Below, in pieces: positions 11,558 to 22,188 of a DNA stretch of 64,000 bases (within the stretch, counting starts at the first letter, position 1; every line of letters begins with the position of its first letter). The DNA lies in NCBI GenBank assembly GCA_014529385.2, contig CM043948.1, positions 76,556,291 to 76,620,290 of the forward strand, written 5' to 3'. Origin of the DNA: Adiantum capillus-veneris (taxonomy: Eukaryota > Streptophyta > Polypodiopsida > Polypodiales > Pteridaceae). Both the position numbers and the translations under genes were made by a program. The notes under the pieces were generated by a model. The model was not told where the DNA came from. It saw only the letters and a program-made list of their open reading frames with translations, and ran no database searches.

Positions 11558-12954
11558 TTGGTGGAGATGGCGGGCACCACAATCTTCTTGGGGTAGTTTT
11601 CTATAATTTCTTGAATTTTTCTTTGGCTAGCCATGGCATTCTGTTTTGACACGGGATAGATCCTTCTCATGCTTGTATGCACCCTCAGTTTGGTGGTGGT
11701 GGAAGTTCACTAGCTTGGGAGCGGCACTAAGTTGGAAGAACCCAAGTTGTTCGACCGCATGATGGTGGCATTGTGAACCTTACACTGGTTGAAGCCTCGC
11801 AATGCTATCTTGAAGCAATAGAATGCTTATCGTTGCTGTTGTGGGTGTCTTCGCCCTTGACAGTAGTTCTGCCCCTTGCTTGGAAAGCTTCTTGGTGAGT
11901 AGCGTTAAATGGTAACCTTGCATTTGAACTACATTTCTACTCAAATGTATATATTTTTTATCAAAGTTTTAACCTAGTGTTCATTCTCTCTTTCCGTAAT
12001 AGCCTTTTTCCATACAAACACCTTACCCTTCTTAGATCTTTATGCATTTACATCATATTTCTCTCTTCATGCTAAATGTAAATAGTAAACTTAATTCTAC
12101 TCTCCTAGTTTTTTTACTGCATATTCTTTTAACTAATTACCTTTACTAATTTAAATAGCTATCTACATCCCATAATTTGTAAATAAATAATTTATGGGCA
12201 CTTATCTTACCCATCTTCTCTCAAGGGTAGGGTTAACCCTGTAGGCCTTCCCTTCCCCACCACTATGTGACCCAACTCTTGGATCATTTACTTGTGTTGG
12301 TCAACAAATCTTAAATATAATGTATATCCCCAATAAATCAAACTTTGTTGGAGCCTACCTCATTTGTTTAAGGTGGATTCTCTTTTGAAAAAAGCATGCT
12401 ACACCTTGGATGCATGCTAAAGAGACTTGGTTCAAAAGGTGTTTTGGATGCATCTTGAACGCCTTAGCTCGTGGGTATACTTGAGGAACACTCCAAAATC
12501 AGCTTAAACACTTTGAGAATGTCAACTTTTCCTTTTCAGCACCCAATTCTGAGTTACAGGCTGAAAGTTATGGTGAAAACAAGGTGCTGCGGACACTGTT
12601 ACTGCAGGTCAAAGTTACAATCAGGTAAACCACAAAGGTGAAAAGTTTTCTTGACTTCTCCAACATTCTAAAATTCCAATGGGGAGTTAAAAACCACTTG
12701 CATGTGGAGGGGTCGGCTCAAGATGCTTCCAGAGACACAACAAACAGAATGGGGACACTCTGCAGGAGCCACTAGAGGGACATCATGGTGGGACCCACAT
12801 ACATTATCAACCCTTATGGAGCCTCCACGACTTAAAAGGCTATTTTTAATAAATAAATAAGTCCCTTATTTGCACAATTGAAGGAGTGGTCAAAAGGGAA
12901 CCTAACTATTGTTAATTACCTACCCTAGTCAAGTTTAACCTAACCCAAGGTCTT

Positions 12955-13020
12955 GTACAGCTATAAAAAGGCCCTTTGGCAAGCACAAAAATACACACAC
13001 CTACTCCATTGCTGCAAATA
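12955..13020 (+). promoter_or_regulatory. TATA-like promoter candidate inside the non-autonomous element
   Basis: CTATAAAAAGGCC at about 12961 is followed by an A/C-rich start-site-like stretch and a long pyrimidine-rich leader (CTCTCTCTCCTCTTGTC). It may be an internal promoter or part of an older nested LTR. No coding region of note follows. Confidence 0.3.
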
Positions 13021-13706
13021 AGCTCCTCTAAGGTTAGGGAAGCCCTAATCTCTCTCTCCTCTTGTCTCCCTATCCATTTCCTAAGCTCGCTATCATAAGC
13101 GTCACCATAGAGAGAGCATCAATATGCTATTGCTACCATTCTCTTGCAAACATTTCTCTTACCATACTCATACCTAAATAAGGATTGTAGATTCTATATG
13201 AGAGCAAGGATATCAAGTTCAATGATCTATCTCATGGTTTGATCAACAAATTGTTGCAATTGGGGTGTCGTCGTCACACTTTTGCTCTAAACGCATGTAA
13301 AATTGGTAAGCATATCTTGGCAGCTTCTCATATTTTGTGCTCATTGGGTTGCTTGTTTGTTGAGAAAGTTTTTTGTGCACCATGGTGTCTATTTGCTTGG
13401 CTTCTCTCCTTATGTTGTGTGTAAGTAAGTCTTGGGGCTGCATAGATGGAGAAGAGCTCTCTATGCATGCCGCCTTATGTGTGTAAGTAGTCTCTTCTTT
13501 TGGGAAAGGAAAGGAGTTGTCAAGTATTTGTGCATTATGGTGTTTTGAGTTTTGAGGTTTTGTGCTTGCTTTTCTTAGAAGTATATGAGCACTAATATAG
13601 TGAAGGTCAATCTTTGCATGTGAGTTTGTGCAGTGTTCAAAGGGATTGCTTAAGGAGTGTGTGTTGAATGGTTGAAGGGCATTTTGTGTTGAAGCACATA
13701 AGGAAG

Positions 13707-13712
<6 letters not shown>

Positions 13713-13754
<42 letters not shown>
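13713..13754. repeat. (GT)n microsatellite
   Basis: About 21 uninterrupted GT units. Confidence 0.95.
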
Positions 13755-13755
<1 letters not shown>

Positions 13756-14358
13756 GTATATGGTTTGTTTTGCCATAAAAGAGGGTGGTGCCCCTAAGAA
13801 ATATGCGTGTGTAGGGTCTCACGGAGTGGTTGTCTGGTGGGAGCCTTGAGTTGAGCCCCATCTCAAAAAATCCGCTCTCATTGGCAACAGCAAAAGACTC
13901 TCGCAATCGCTCTAGGCACCCTGTGTTGCATTCCCAAGGTTGCAAGATCTTATGTGATCTTATGCTCGCTTTTCAGTCGCCAAGCAGGCATACCTTGCCA
14001 TTAATTTGTTTTATCAATTCTCTAAAACCTTGCTTTATTACTGCCACTGCCGCTTTTCACTCTTGACGTTGGCCTCCATAAGCTCCATCGTTCTGTTTTC
14101 TGTCTCTTCTCATCCCCAAGTGGAGGACCTGCTAGAGATCTTGTCGTAATTGCAGTGTCACCCCTTGCTACCTATCCCCTATCTTCTACGTGCAGTTTAA
14201 CGTGGTCAGTAAGGGAAAGAATCGACCAAGCGGCCATACGCATCAGCAGCTAGTTGTAGTCATTTGCATGATGGCGGCTCATGAGCCAACTTGTTGAAGC
14301 CTCGCAGTCACTGTTGCTGTGGTTGTTATCGAAGAAAGGCAAGCAGCCAGCAGCCAGC

Positions 14359-14462
14359 AGTTCCATGGCCACCTCTACCGCTAGGGCAACTGCTCATGCA
14401 TTAATGTTGCAGTTCCATGGCCACCTCTACCGCTAGCGCAACTGCTCATGCATTAATGTTGC
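14359..14462 (+). repeat. Two-copy tandem duplication, 52-bp unit
   Basis: Copies at 14359-14410 and 14411-14462 differ essentially by one G/C change in CTAGSGCAACTG. It immediately precedes the gene-like exon. Confidence 0.85.
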
Positions 14463-14637
14463 AACCAACATTGATGGTCCCGTGTATGGGGCCGTCCTTT
14501 CAGTTGGATTGTGGTCAAAAACCTGGCAACTCAGGGCTGCGAGAAAAGGTCATGATCACTTATTCAAGCATATGCAATATTATGTGGAAAACTTCATGCA
14601 AGCAACTTTCAATGCATTATCTGAGAAAGTACAGGTA
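14461..14637 (+). CDS. Exon-like coding fragment carried by the non-autonomous LTR element
   Basis: The plus frame reads ATNIDGPVYGAVLSVGLW, then SKTWQLRAARKGHDHLF, then MQYYVENFMQATFNALSEK and VQ. It looks like a helical, conserved-type protein segment and ends at ACAG|GTAACA, a good plant splice donor near 14635. No retrotransposon domain resembles it and I do not recognise the parent gene. After the donor the frame stays open but looks random, and it runs into the right LTR. Its place inside the LTRs suggests a captured host exon; a fortuitous open frame is the alternative. Confidence 0.35.
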
Positions 14638-14729
14638 ACAAACATTGAAATAGCAGCAGCAAACAGATGTCGCAGTCCAAGGTGTCGAGACCAGTTCAAT
14701 GGCAGTATTCTATGGGGAAAACTTTTCTG

Positions 14730-14857
14730 GTTGGCAAACCCTCATGTAGATGCTAAGATAATTAGTTAGTTGTAATCTCTCTGGCTATCAATATAAGGAG
14801 CTGCCTATCACTCATGAAGGCAAGCTGAGTTTGGTCTCGTTTTCCCTGTACACCACA
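14730..14857 (+). repeat. Right LTR of the short-LTR element, 5' end diverged
   Basis: From AACCCTCATGTAGATGC onward it matches the left LTR closely (identical over AGTTGTAATCTCTCTGGC and CAATATAAGGAGCTGCC) and ends TACACCACA. The first 35-40 bases expected from the left LTR are replaced, so this LTR is truncated or recombined. Confidence 0.65.
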
Positions 14858-16330
14858 ATATTAAGTTTCTAACCTTGATATAATTATCACGGATTTTTTA
14901 TGATGTAATATAGCTATAAAAAATAGCATGTAATCATCTAACATGATTTGCTAATTAGTATAAATATGTAATTAGTATAAATAGAATGTAATCATCTAAC
15001 ATGATTTACTAATTATTTCTTTGGTAGGATATTTTTGACCTATGGCAATTATCTTTCAATTTTTCAACTTAATTATCTAATTTCCATCTTTAATTTTTAG
15101 CTAAAATTAGTATACTTTGACTTAGATAAATATCTATACTAATTTTCTAACCTTGACATAATTATCACGGCCTCTTTATCATGTAATCTAACTCTGATAA
15201 ATAGGATGTAATTATGTAACATGATTTACTAATTTCCTCCTTTAAATTTCAGCTAGAATTAGTATAATTTGACCTAGATAAATATCTATACTAAGTTTCT
15301 AACCTTGACATAATTATCATGGCTTTTTTATGATGTAATATAGCTCTGAAAAATAGCATGTAATCATATAACATGATTTACTAATCTGAAATTAGTATAA
15401 TTTGACTCAAATAAACATCTCTATTAATTTCCTAACCTTGACATAATTATCACTGCCTCTTTATCATGTATTAACTCTGATACATAGCATGTAATCATAT
15501 AACATGATTTACTAATTTTTCCATTTACTTTTTTCTCGAAAATAGTGTTTCTTGACTAAGATAATTAGCTAAATCAACTTTCTGCCAATAAGATAATTAT
15601 CACAGGTTTCTAATGATGTATTTCAACTTTGAGAATTATTTCAAAGCTATCTAATCTAATTTACTAATTTTCCCCTTTAATTTATCTTCAAAAACAGGGT
15701 CTTTTAACTAAAATAATTAGCTAAACTAACATTCTATGGTTAACCTAATTATCATAGATTTTTGATGATGTATTTTAACTCTGAAAATTATCTCAAAGCT
15801 ATTTAATCTCATTTACTAGTTTCCCGCTTCAATTTACCCTCAAAAATAGTGTTTTTCTACTAAGATAATTAGCTAAACTAATTATCTATGCTTGAGCTAA
15901 TTATCATTGGTTTTTTAAGATGTATTTTAACTCTAAAAATTATCTCAAAGCTATTTAATCTAATTTGTTAGTTTCTCCCTTTTAATTTACCCTTAAAAAT
16001 AGTGGTTTTCTACTAAGATAATTAGCTAAACTAATTATTTGTGGTTAAGCTAATCATCACAGGCTCCTTAAGATGTGTTTTAACTTTAAAAATTATCTCA
16101 AAGCTTTTTATTCTAATTTGCTAATTTTCCCTTTAATTTTTCCCTAAAATAGTGTTTTTGTATTAAGATAATTAGCTAAACTAATTATCTGTGGTTAAGC
16201 TAATTCTCACAGGTTTCTTAAGATGTACTTTAACTTTGAAAATTATCTCAAAGATTTTTAATCTAACTTTCTAATTTCTCCCTTTAATTTATGACTTAAA
16301 ACAACTAAATTTTGCTTAAATAATTACAAA

Positions 16331-16866
16331 AACTAATCAAATAATTAAGAGATAATTTTTCTAGCATCTTGATAGTGTAATACATCTCTGATAATTATCT
16401 TATATCAATCTAAGTATAATTAGTATAATCACCATTAGTTTATGACTAAAAAGATTAATTTCAGCCCTAATATAGCTTATTAATTAATTAGATTAATATC
16501 CCTAAGCTTAATCTAAATAATCAGTAGAGAATAAGAATTAGGAGAGTAATTTAGAGTGCAAGTAATTTTAATCTTCTTAATTAATTGGATTAATTAAAAA
16601 AATATAAGTAAATTAGTATATTTTTGTTAATTAAAAAGGATTAAACTAATTATCGTGGATTAATCAACTAGAGTTTTGCTCTCTAGTAATTTTTTAGTAG
16701 AGTTCTCTCTAGATGAGAGAGAAATGGCTAGGACTCGGAGTCTGTTCAAAATATGAAGCAAGGGGTCTTATTTATAGGTTTCTGGACACTCATAAGCTCT
16801 CATAGGCTAAAAATGGAAATTTCTTGCAGCTCAAGTAGCCCTACAACTCAAGATGACGCTCCCTAC
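16331..16866. promoter_or_regulatory. AT-rich spacer with a minus-strand TATA-like box
   Basis: After the tandem array, very AT-rich sequence leads to CCTATAAATAAG on the minus strand (around 16,770). Downstream on that strand there is a CT-rich AGAGAG leader. This resembles LTR promoter sequence of an older minus-strand retroelement into which the copia element inserted. No partner LTR was identified. Confidence 0.3.
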
Positions 16867-17188
16867 TGTTGAGATGTCGAGCTCTACACCTTGAGCTAGC
16901 ATCCACTACGGGTCTTGGCCGCTTACGGCATTTACTCACTGGCGCGTTAGGTGACCAACACGGAGGATCTCTGCCAGTGATTCTACAGCTGGACTACACT
17001 TATAGTGCCAGCCTAGTACGCTTCTAGCGAGTTCACACTTAGTGACCGCATGTACATATGTGCTACTTTTCAGCTTTAGCACTTAGTCATTTTGTACTCT
17101 CTTTTCTGTGAAGAAGAAGAAGAAGCTTTCCATCTTTGTGTGCTTTGTGCTTGTCTTGTGTAGCTCTCTTGCATCCTCATGCTTTACA
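16867..17188 (+). repeat. 5' LTR of the copia element
   Basis: 322 bp, TG...CA. It differs from the 3' LTR at about five single bases: an A/C near base 32, A/G in GACCRACACGG, G/A in GCCARTGATT, C/T in CAGYTGG, and G/T near the end. Confidence 0.97.
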
Positions 17189-17200
17189 TGGTATCAGAGC
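17189..17200 (+). promoter_or_regulatory. Primer binding site, initiator-Met tRNA type
   Basis: TGGTATCAGAGC begins at the first base after the LTR and is the standard complement of the plant initiator tRNA-Met 3' end used by copia elements. Confidence 0.95.
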
Positions 17201-17251
17201 CTGGTGCAGGCAAGAGAGGCTAAGAGAGCAAGAGCATCACAATCCCTTCGT

Positions 17252-17449
17252 TCGCACAAGTTTCTGAATAGGTCTCCAAAGTGCAGTATACAGAGATTTA
17301 CTGTACAAGTACAGTGGTTGTATGTACGCTTGATTGTGGACACTCGTTTTTCGCACAAGTTTCTGAACAGGTCTCCAAAGTGCAGTATACAGAGATTTAC
17401 TGTACAAGTACAGTGGTTGTATGTACTCTTGATTGTGGACACTCGTTGA
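17252..17449 (+). repeat. 99-bp tandem duplication in the copia leader
   Basis: Copies at 17252-17350 and 17351-17449 begin TCGCACAAGTTTCTGAA and differ at about three bases. They lie between the primer binding site and the gag start, so they lengthen the untranslated leader. Confidence 0.9.
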
Positions 17450-17539
17450 GTGTAGAAAGCGTTACAGGAACCACGATAGCAGGTTCAGCAGATTTGCAGG
17501 TTTTTGCAGATTGCAGCTATTTTGTCTTAGTGCTTCAAG

Positions 17540-20500
17540 ATGTCTGACGGTTTCAGTTAGATTGTTACTGAGAAGCTTGAGAAAAATAACTACCCTGCAT
17601 GGAAGTTCAGAATAACAAATTTCCTAAAAGGAAAAGGTTATTGGGACTATGTAGAAGGAGACAATGAAAAGGAACCAGAGATTCCCGAGGCAAATGCTAC
17701 AGCAAAACAAAGGAAAGCTTTGAGGGACTGGCAACAAGGCCAGAGCAAAGTGATGTATTGGCTTTCTATGAGCATCACAGATGGCATGATGGGCTATCTA
17801 CAGGATGCTGAAACCCCCGCCATTGCATGGAAAAACTTAGGCAGAGTGTTCGAGGTGAACACCAAGGCCAGGAAGCTTCAAATAAAGTCGGAGCTAAATC
17901 AGGTTAAGAGGAACAACCTCTCCATCAATGATTATGCTTTGAAGATCAAGAGTATCATTGAGGCTCTTGGATCTATTAAAGTCTCAGTGGAAGACGATGA
18001 CATTGTCCGTGCATGCTTGGATGGTCTAGGAGATGAGTATGTACATTTTAGGTCTTCCATGAATACAAGAGACGACATCCCCGTGTTCCAAGATTTGATT
18101 TCTATGCTTATTCTTGAGGAGAAGAACCTTGACACATCTTCTTCTCATGGCAGAAATAATTCTGAACAGGCCTTCTATTCTAACTCCAACAGAGGTAGAG
18201 GTAGAGGTCGTGGTCGAGGCCCAAGGGGTTGCAGGGGCCAATTTCTGGAAGGTCAATCAAATCAAAACAATACAGGTGGCAGGGGAAACCAGTCTCAAGG
18301 CAGGGGGAGTCAAAGAGGTCGTGGTGCAGGATCAAGCAGGCAGCAACATACTCCAGATAGTAGAGAATGTTGGACTTGTGGTGAAAGAGGTCACATGTCA
18401 CGTGACTGTCCAAAGGGAAAAGCAAGTAGAAAGAGAGAACAGGGCAACTATGCATCTACTAGCAGAGATGCAGATGACAGCAAAAACGAGCGCATGTTTG
18501 TTATGCAACATGTAATGAATACAATGACTGCAGAGAATTCCACCCAAGATGATGTTTGGTATGTGGATTCAGGTGCCTCTAATCACATGACGTCTCGTGG
18601 AGAGTGGTTTAGAGATATGCGCAAACCAGATGTGTCAGGCTATGTGCAGACAGGATATGACACATCTCACCCCATTGCTCATGTAGGGGACATACCTCTA
18701 AATACGAAGAGTGGGAAATCAAAGTACTTAGCAGATGTACTTCATGTCCCAAACATTACAAAGAATCTTGTTTCTGTTGGACAAATGGTTGAGCAGGGTT
18801 TGCAGGTTCGCTTCAATCCAAATGGCTGTTATGTAGAAGATTTCCAGAATGGCTGTAAGCTGATCACAGAGGGCAAACGTGTGGGCAGAATGTTTACGCT
18901 GAATGTAGACATGCCTGAGGTAAAAGCTGCATTATTTGCACAGGGCACAGGTGTTGTGGCTGATGTTGACATTTGGCACAAACGCATTGGCCATGTCAAT
19001 GAGCAGAGATTGCGCAGCATGCAATCAAAACAGATTGTAAAAGGTTTGCCCAAATTCAAGGTGGATGGTATGCATAAAGTGTGTGTAGCATGCCAGTTTG
19101 GAAAACAGTCAAAGGGCTCATTTCCACATGAGCGCAATGTATGTAAAAAGCCACTTGAGGTGGTGCACACAGATGTTTGGGGTCCAACCGATACTGCAAG
19201 TATACATGGTTGCAGGTATTATGTCTCTTTCATTGATGACCATACAAGGAAAGTATGGGTCTACTTCATGCGTAACAAAAGTGAAGTGTTTGGTCACTTT
19301 CAAGACTTCAAAGTCATGATTGAGAAGGAGACAGATATGCAAATCAAGACATTGAGGTCAGATGGAGGGGGAGAGTACTTCTCCAATGATTTTTCAGATT
19401 TTCTGCGAATGCATGGTATACACAGGCAGTTTGCATGCAGATATACTCCACAGCAGAATGGGGTCGCAGAAAGGAAAAACAGGCACATTGCAGAGGTTGC
19501 ACGTGCATTGATGAATGAGAAGAACATGCCTCATCATTTTTGGGCTGAAGCTGTAAATACAGCTGTGTACATTATGAACAGGACACCTATAGCTGCGGTG
19601 CGTGATGTAACACCTGAGGAAAAGTTTACAGGTACAAAGCCTGATTTGGCACACTTGAAAGTGTTTGGCTGCATAGCTTACGTGCATGTACCAGATGAGT
19701 TGCGTAGGAAATTGGATCCTAAAGCAGAGAAATGTATTCTTGTGGGATATTCCCTTGAACAAAAGGGGTACAGGTGCTACAATCCTACTACACGAGAATT
19801 ACGAGTGAGCAGAGATGTAGTCTTTGATGAGATGAGCAGCTGGTACAGTAATGCACATGGCACTATTGGGGCTGATGTAAAAGATGATGTGGTTGTACAA
19901 AATGTGAGGCCACAGTCACAGGTTTTGAGTGGACCACAAGAGTCCTCTTCTCGTGGCTCTGTTGAGAAACCATGGAATGGTAGACTACGTATGCAGGTTA
20001 CTCCACCAACAGGTACAGGGAATGTATCACGAAAAGGAAAGGAAAAGGTTGATGAACCTCCCTTTATGGTTGATGCATCATCAGGTTTTTCACATGTAGA
20101 CATGGATTCAGATGGTTCTGAACAAAGTCTTGATGAGGAATTTGGAATTCCGGCTGTCAGAACACCTGGTGTAAGGAAAGTACAAGAAGATGCTAGAGGG
20201 CAAAGGAGTGACCCAGGACCGCGCAGATCTAATAGAGTCAGAAATCCAGTTCAGAAATTGACTTATGATGGGTATCTAGCGCATCACCAAGCCTACATGG
20301 CTAAGGTGATACAGGATGTGGAGCCCACATGTTTTGAGGATGCAGTTGGAAATGTGCATTGGGATGATGCAATGAATGAAGAGATGGCTGCATTGGAAGC
20401 AAATGACACATGGGAGTTGGTGCCATTGCCAAGTGGCAAGAAAGCTATTGGCTGTAAATGGGTGTATAAAACCAAGCATAAGGCTGATGGTAACATTGAG

Positions 20501-21889
20501 CGTCACAAGGCAAGGCTGGTCGCAAAGGGTTATGCACAGATGTATGGCATAGACTATGAGGAGACCTTTGCTCCAGTGGCAAAGATGACGACAGTGAGAG
20601 CTGTCATAGCAGTGGCTGCATCTAGAGGATGGATTATGCATCAAAAGGATGTAAAGAATGCCTTCTTGAATGGTGAGTTGCAAGAGGAAGTGTATATGGA
20701 TCAGCCACCTGGTTATGTCGATCCAGGTTACCCAGATTATGTATGCAGACTTCTCAAAGCTTTGTATGGTTTGAAGCAGGGCTCTAGAGCATGGTATGAC
20801 AGGATTGCCAAGTATCTTGTCAGTATTGGTTTTAGGAGAGCTCATGCTGATCATTCACTCTATGTACGTGAGAGTGATGTGGGGATTGTGGTCATTACCA
20901 TATATGTAGATGACCTTATTATTGTTGGTGACAATGCTATGGAGATTGACCATGTGAAGGGTCTTCTCAAACAGGAGTTTGAAATGAAAGATTTAGGCGA
21001 GTTGCGCTACTTTCTTGGCATTGAAGTGATCAGGACTCCAGAGGGTGTATGGCTATCACAGAGACAGTATGCTTTGGACATGTTGTCAAAGTATGGTATG
21101 GCTGATTGTAAGCCAATTTTTATTCCCTTGGATGTGAATGCAAAGCTGAGTGCATAGAAGGGTGATGTTGTTGAGGATGTCAACATGTACAGGAAGATTG
21201 TGGGTAGTCTAATCTACTTGACTATCACAAGGCCAGACTTGAGCTACACAGTAGGCTTGGAGAGTCAGTTCATGCAACTTCCGAGGAAGCCACATTTGGA
21301 TGGAGTACGACGCACACTTAGGTATGTGCAAGGTACTCTTGACTACGCATTGTTCTATGCAGCAGATGCACCATTAGCATTGTATGGGTATACAGATGCA
21401 GATTGGGCCGGTAGCATTGTTGATAGGAGATCTACGAGTGGCTTCATGTTCTCTTTTGGGAGTGCTGCTGTTACTTGGAGCAGCAAAAAGCAGCCTACGG
21501 TTGCTTTATCGAGCACAGAGGCCGAGTACAGAGGTGCAGCAGTTGCGGCGTGCGAGGTAGCTTGGCTACGCACATTACTTGAGGACTTGGGAGTGCAGGT
21601 GGACCAACAGATTTTCATCCATTGTGACAACCTCAGCAGCATGCAGTTGGCTAGGAACCCAGTGTTCCATGCCAGGACCAAACACATAGAGGTCCATTAC
21701 CACTACGTTCGAGAGCGAGTGTTGGCGGGCGACATCGACTTGGTCTACGTCAGCACAGAGGAGCAGATAGCGGATATCTTTACCAAGGCCCTCGGAGCTG
21801 AGAAGCTTCGACGTTTCCGGACTATGCTTGGACTCTGCGACATGCAGAGCTCGAGGGGGAGTGTTGAGATGTCGAGCTCTACACCTTGA
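17540..21889 (+). pseudogene. Copia Gag-Pol polyprotein with two in-frame TAG stops
   Basis: The expected start is the ATG at 17540 (MSDGF). The frame is interrupted at codon 7 (TAG 17558-17560), is open from there to 21154, meets TAG at 21155-21157, and continues in the same frame to the TGA at 21887-21889 inside the 3' LTR. Domains in order: Gag helical region; CCHC knuckle CWTCGERGHMSRDC (18368-18409); protease DSGA (about 18564); HHCC and core integrase (HKRIGHV...CVAC, HTDVWGP); RT with YVDDLIIVG (about 20903); RNase H DADWAGS and SSTEAEY. About 1,449 codons, normal for copia. Both breaks are TAG, consistent with C-to-T changes of CAG codons. Natural readthrough at these sites cannot be excluded but is not a known copia strategy. 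Confidence 0.93.
21852..21861 (+). promoter_or_regulatory. Polypurine tract of the copia element
   Basis: The G-rich purine run GAGGGGGAG abuts the TG of the 3' LTR at 21862 and would prime plus-strand DNA synthesis. Confidence 0.9.
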
Positions 21890-22183
21890 GCTCGCATCCA
21901 CTACGGGTCTTGGCCGCTTACGGCATTTACTCACTGGCGCGTTAGGTGACCGACACGGAGGATCTCTGCCAATGATTCTACAGTTGGACTACACTTATAG
22001 TGCCAGCCTAGTACGCTTCTAGCGAGTTCACACTTAGTGACCGCATGTACATATGTGCTACTTTTCAGCTTTAGCACTTAGTCATTTTGTACTCTCTTTT
22101 CTGTGAAGAAGAAGAAGAAGCTTTCCATCTTTGTGTGCTTTGTGCTTGTCTTGTGTAGCTCTCTTGCATCCTCATTCTTTACA
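21862..22183 (+). repeat. 3' LTR of the copia element
   Basis: 322 bp, the same length as the 5' LTR. The polyprotein stop lies 26-28 bases inside it. Confidence 0.97.
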
Positions 22184-22188
22184 CCTAC

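Larger units (their letters stand above)
11401..14857 (+). mobile_element. Non-autonomous short-LTR retroelement (TRIM/LARD-like) inserted in the tandem array
   Basis: The left LTR (11401-11557) begins TGTGGTGTA and ends TACACCACA, and the right LTR ends with the same TACACCACA at 14857. Both edges are flanked by ATAT, consistent with a 4-bp target duplication. Removing the insert restores a continuous array unit. The 3.1-kb interior has no gag, protease, RT or integrase. It does contain a TATA-like box (about 12.96 kb), a GT microsatellite and a gene-like exon near the right LTR. Movement would need proteins supplied by another element. Confidence 0.7.
10950..16330. repeat. AT-rich tandem array, unit about 150 bp, split by an inserted LTR element
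   Basis: The anchor TAATTATCAC or close variants recurs at 11113, 11266, 14881, 15159, 15311, 15444, 15594, 15746, 15898, 16051 and 16201. Spacings are 133-154 bp, apart from one double-length gap and the interruption. Units share AAATTAGTATAATTTGAC, TAGATAAATATCTATAC and CATGATTTACTAATTT. Subtracting the 3,457-bp insert and its 4-bp duplication brings the 11266-to-14881 gap back to one unit (154 bp). Left units are more diverged. The array is either a small satellite or an expanded leader repeat of a retroelement. Confidence 0.85.
16862..22188 (+). mobile_element. Near-complete Ty1/copia LTR retrotransposon with 5-bp target duplication
   Basis: LTRs at 16867-17188 and 21862-22183 are each 322 bp, start TGTTGAGATG, end TTTACA, and differ at 5 positions that I counted (about 1.6%). 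CCTAC flanks both sides (16862-16866, 22184-22188). A primer binding site directly follows the left LTR and a G-rich polypurine tract directly precedes the right one. The domain order is gag, protease, integrase, RT, RNase H, which defines copia. The insertion is recent by LTR similarity, but its single reading frame has two TAG stops, so this copy is probably not autonomous. Confidence 0.97.

Noticed and set aside
13243-13776. 177-codon minus frame with a His/Thr run
   Set aside because: It starts in the GT microsatellite, and its remainder has no motif or splice context.
17932-21934. Several frames antisense to the copia polyprotein
   Set aside because: They mirror the coding strand of gag-pol and have no independent features.
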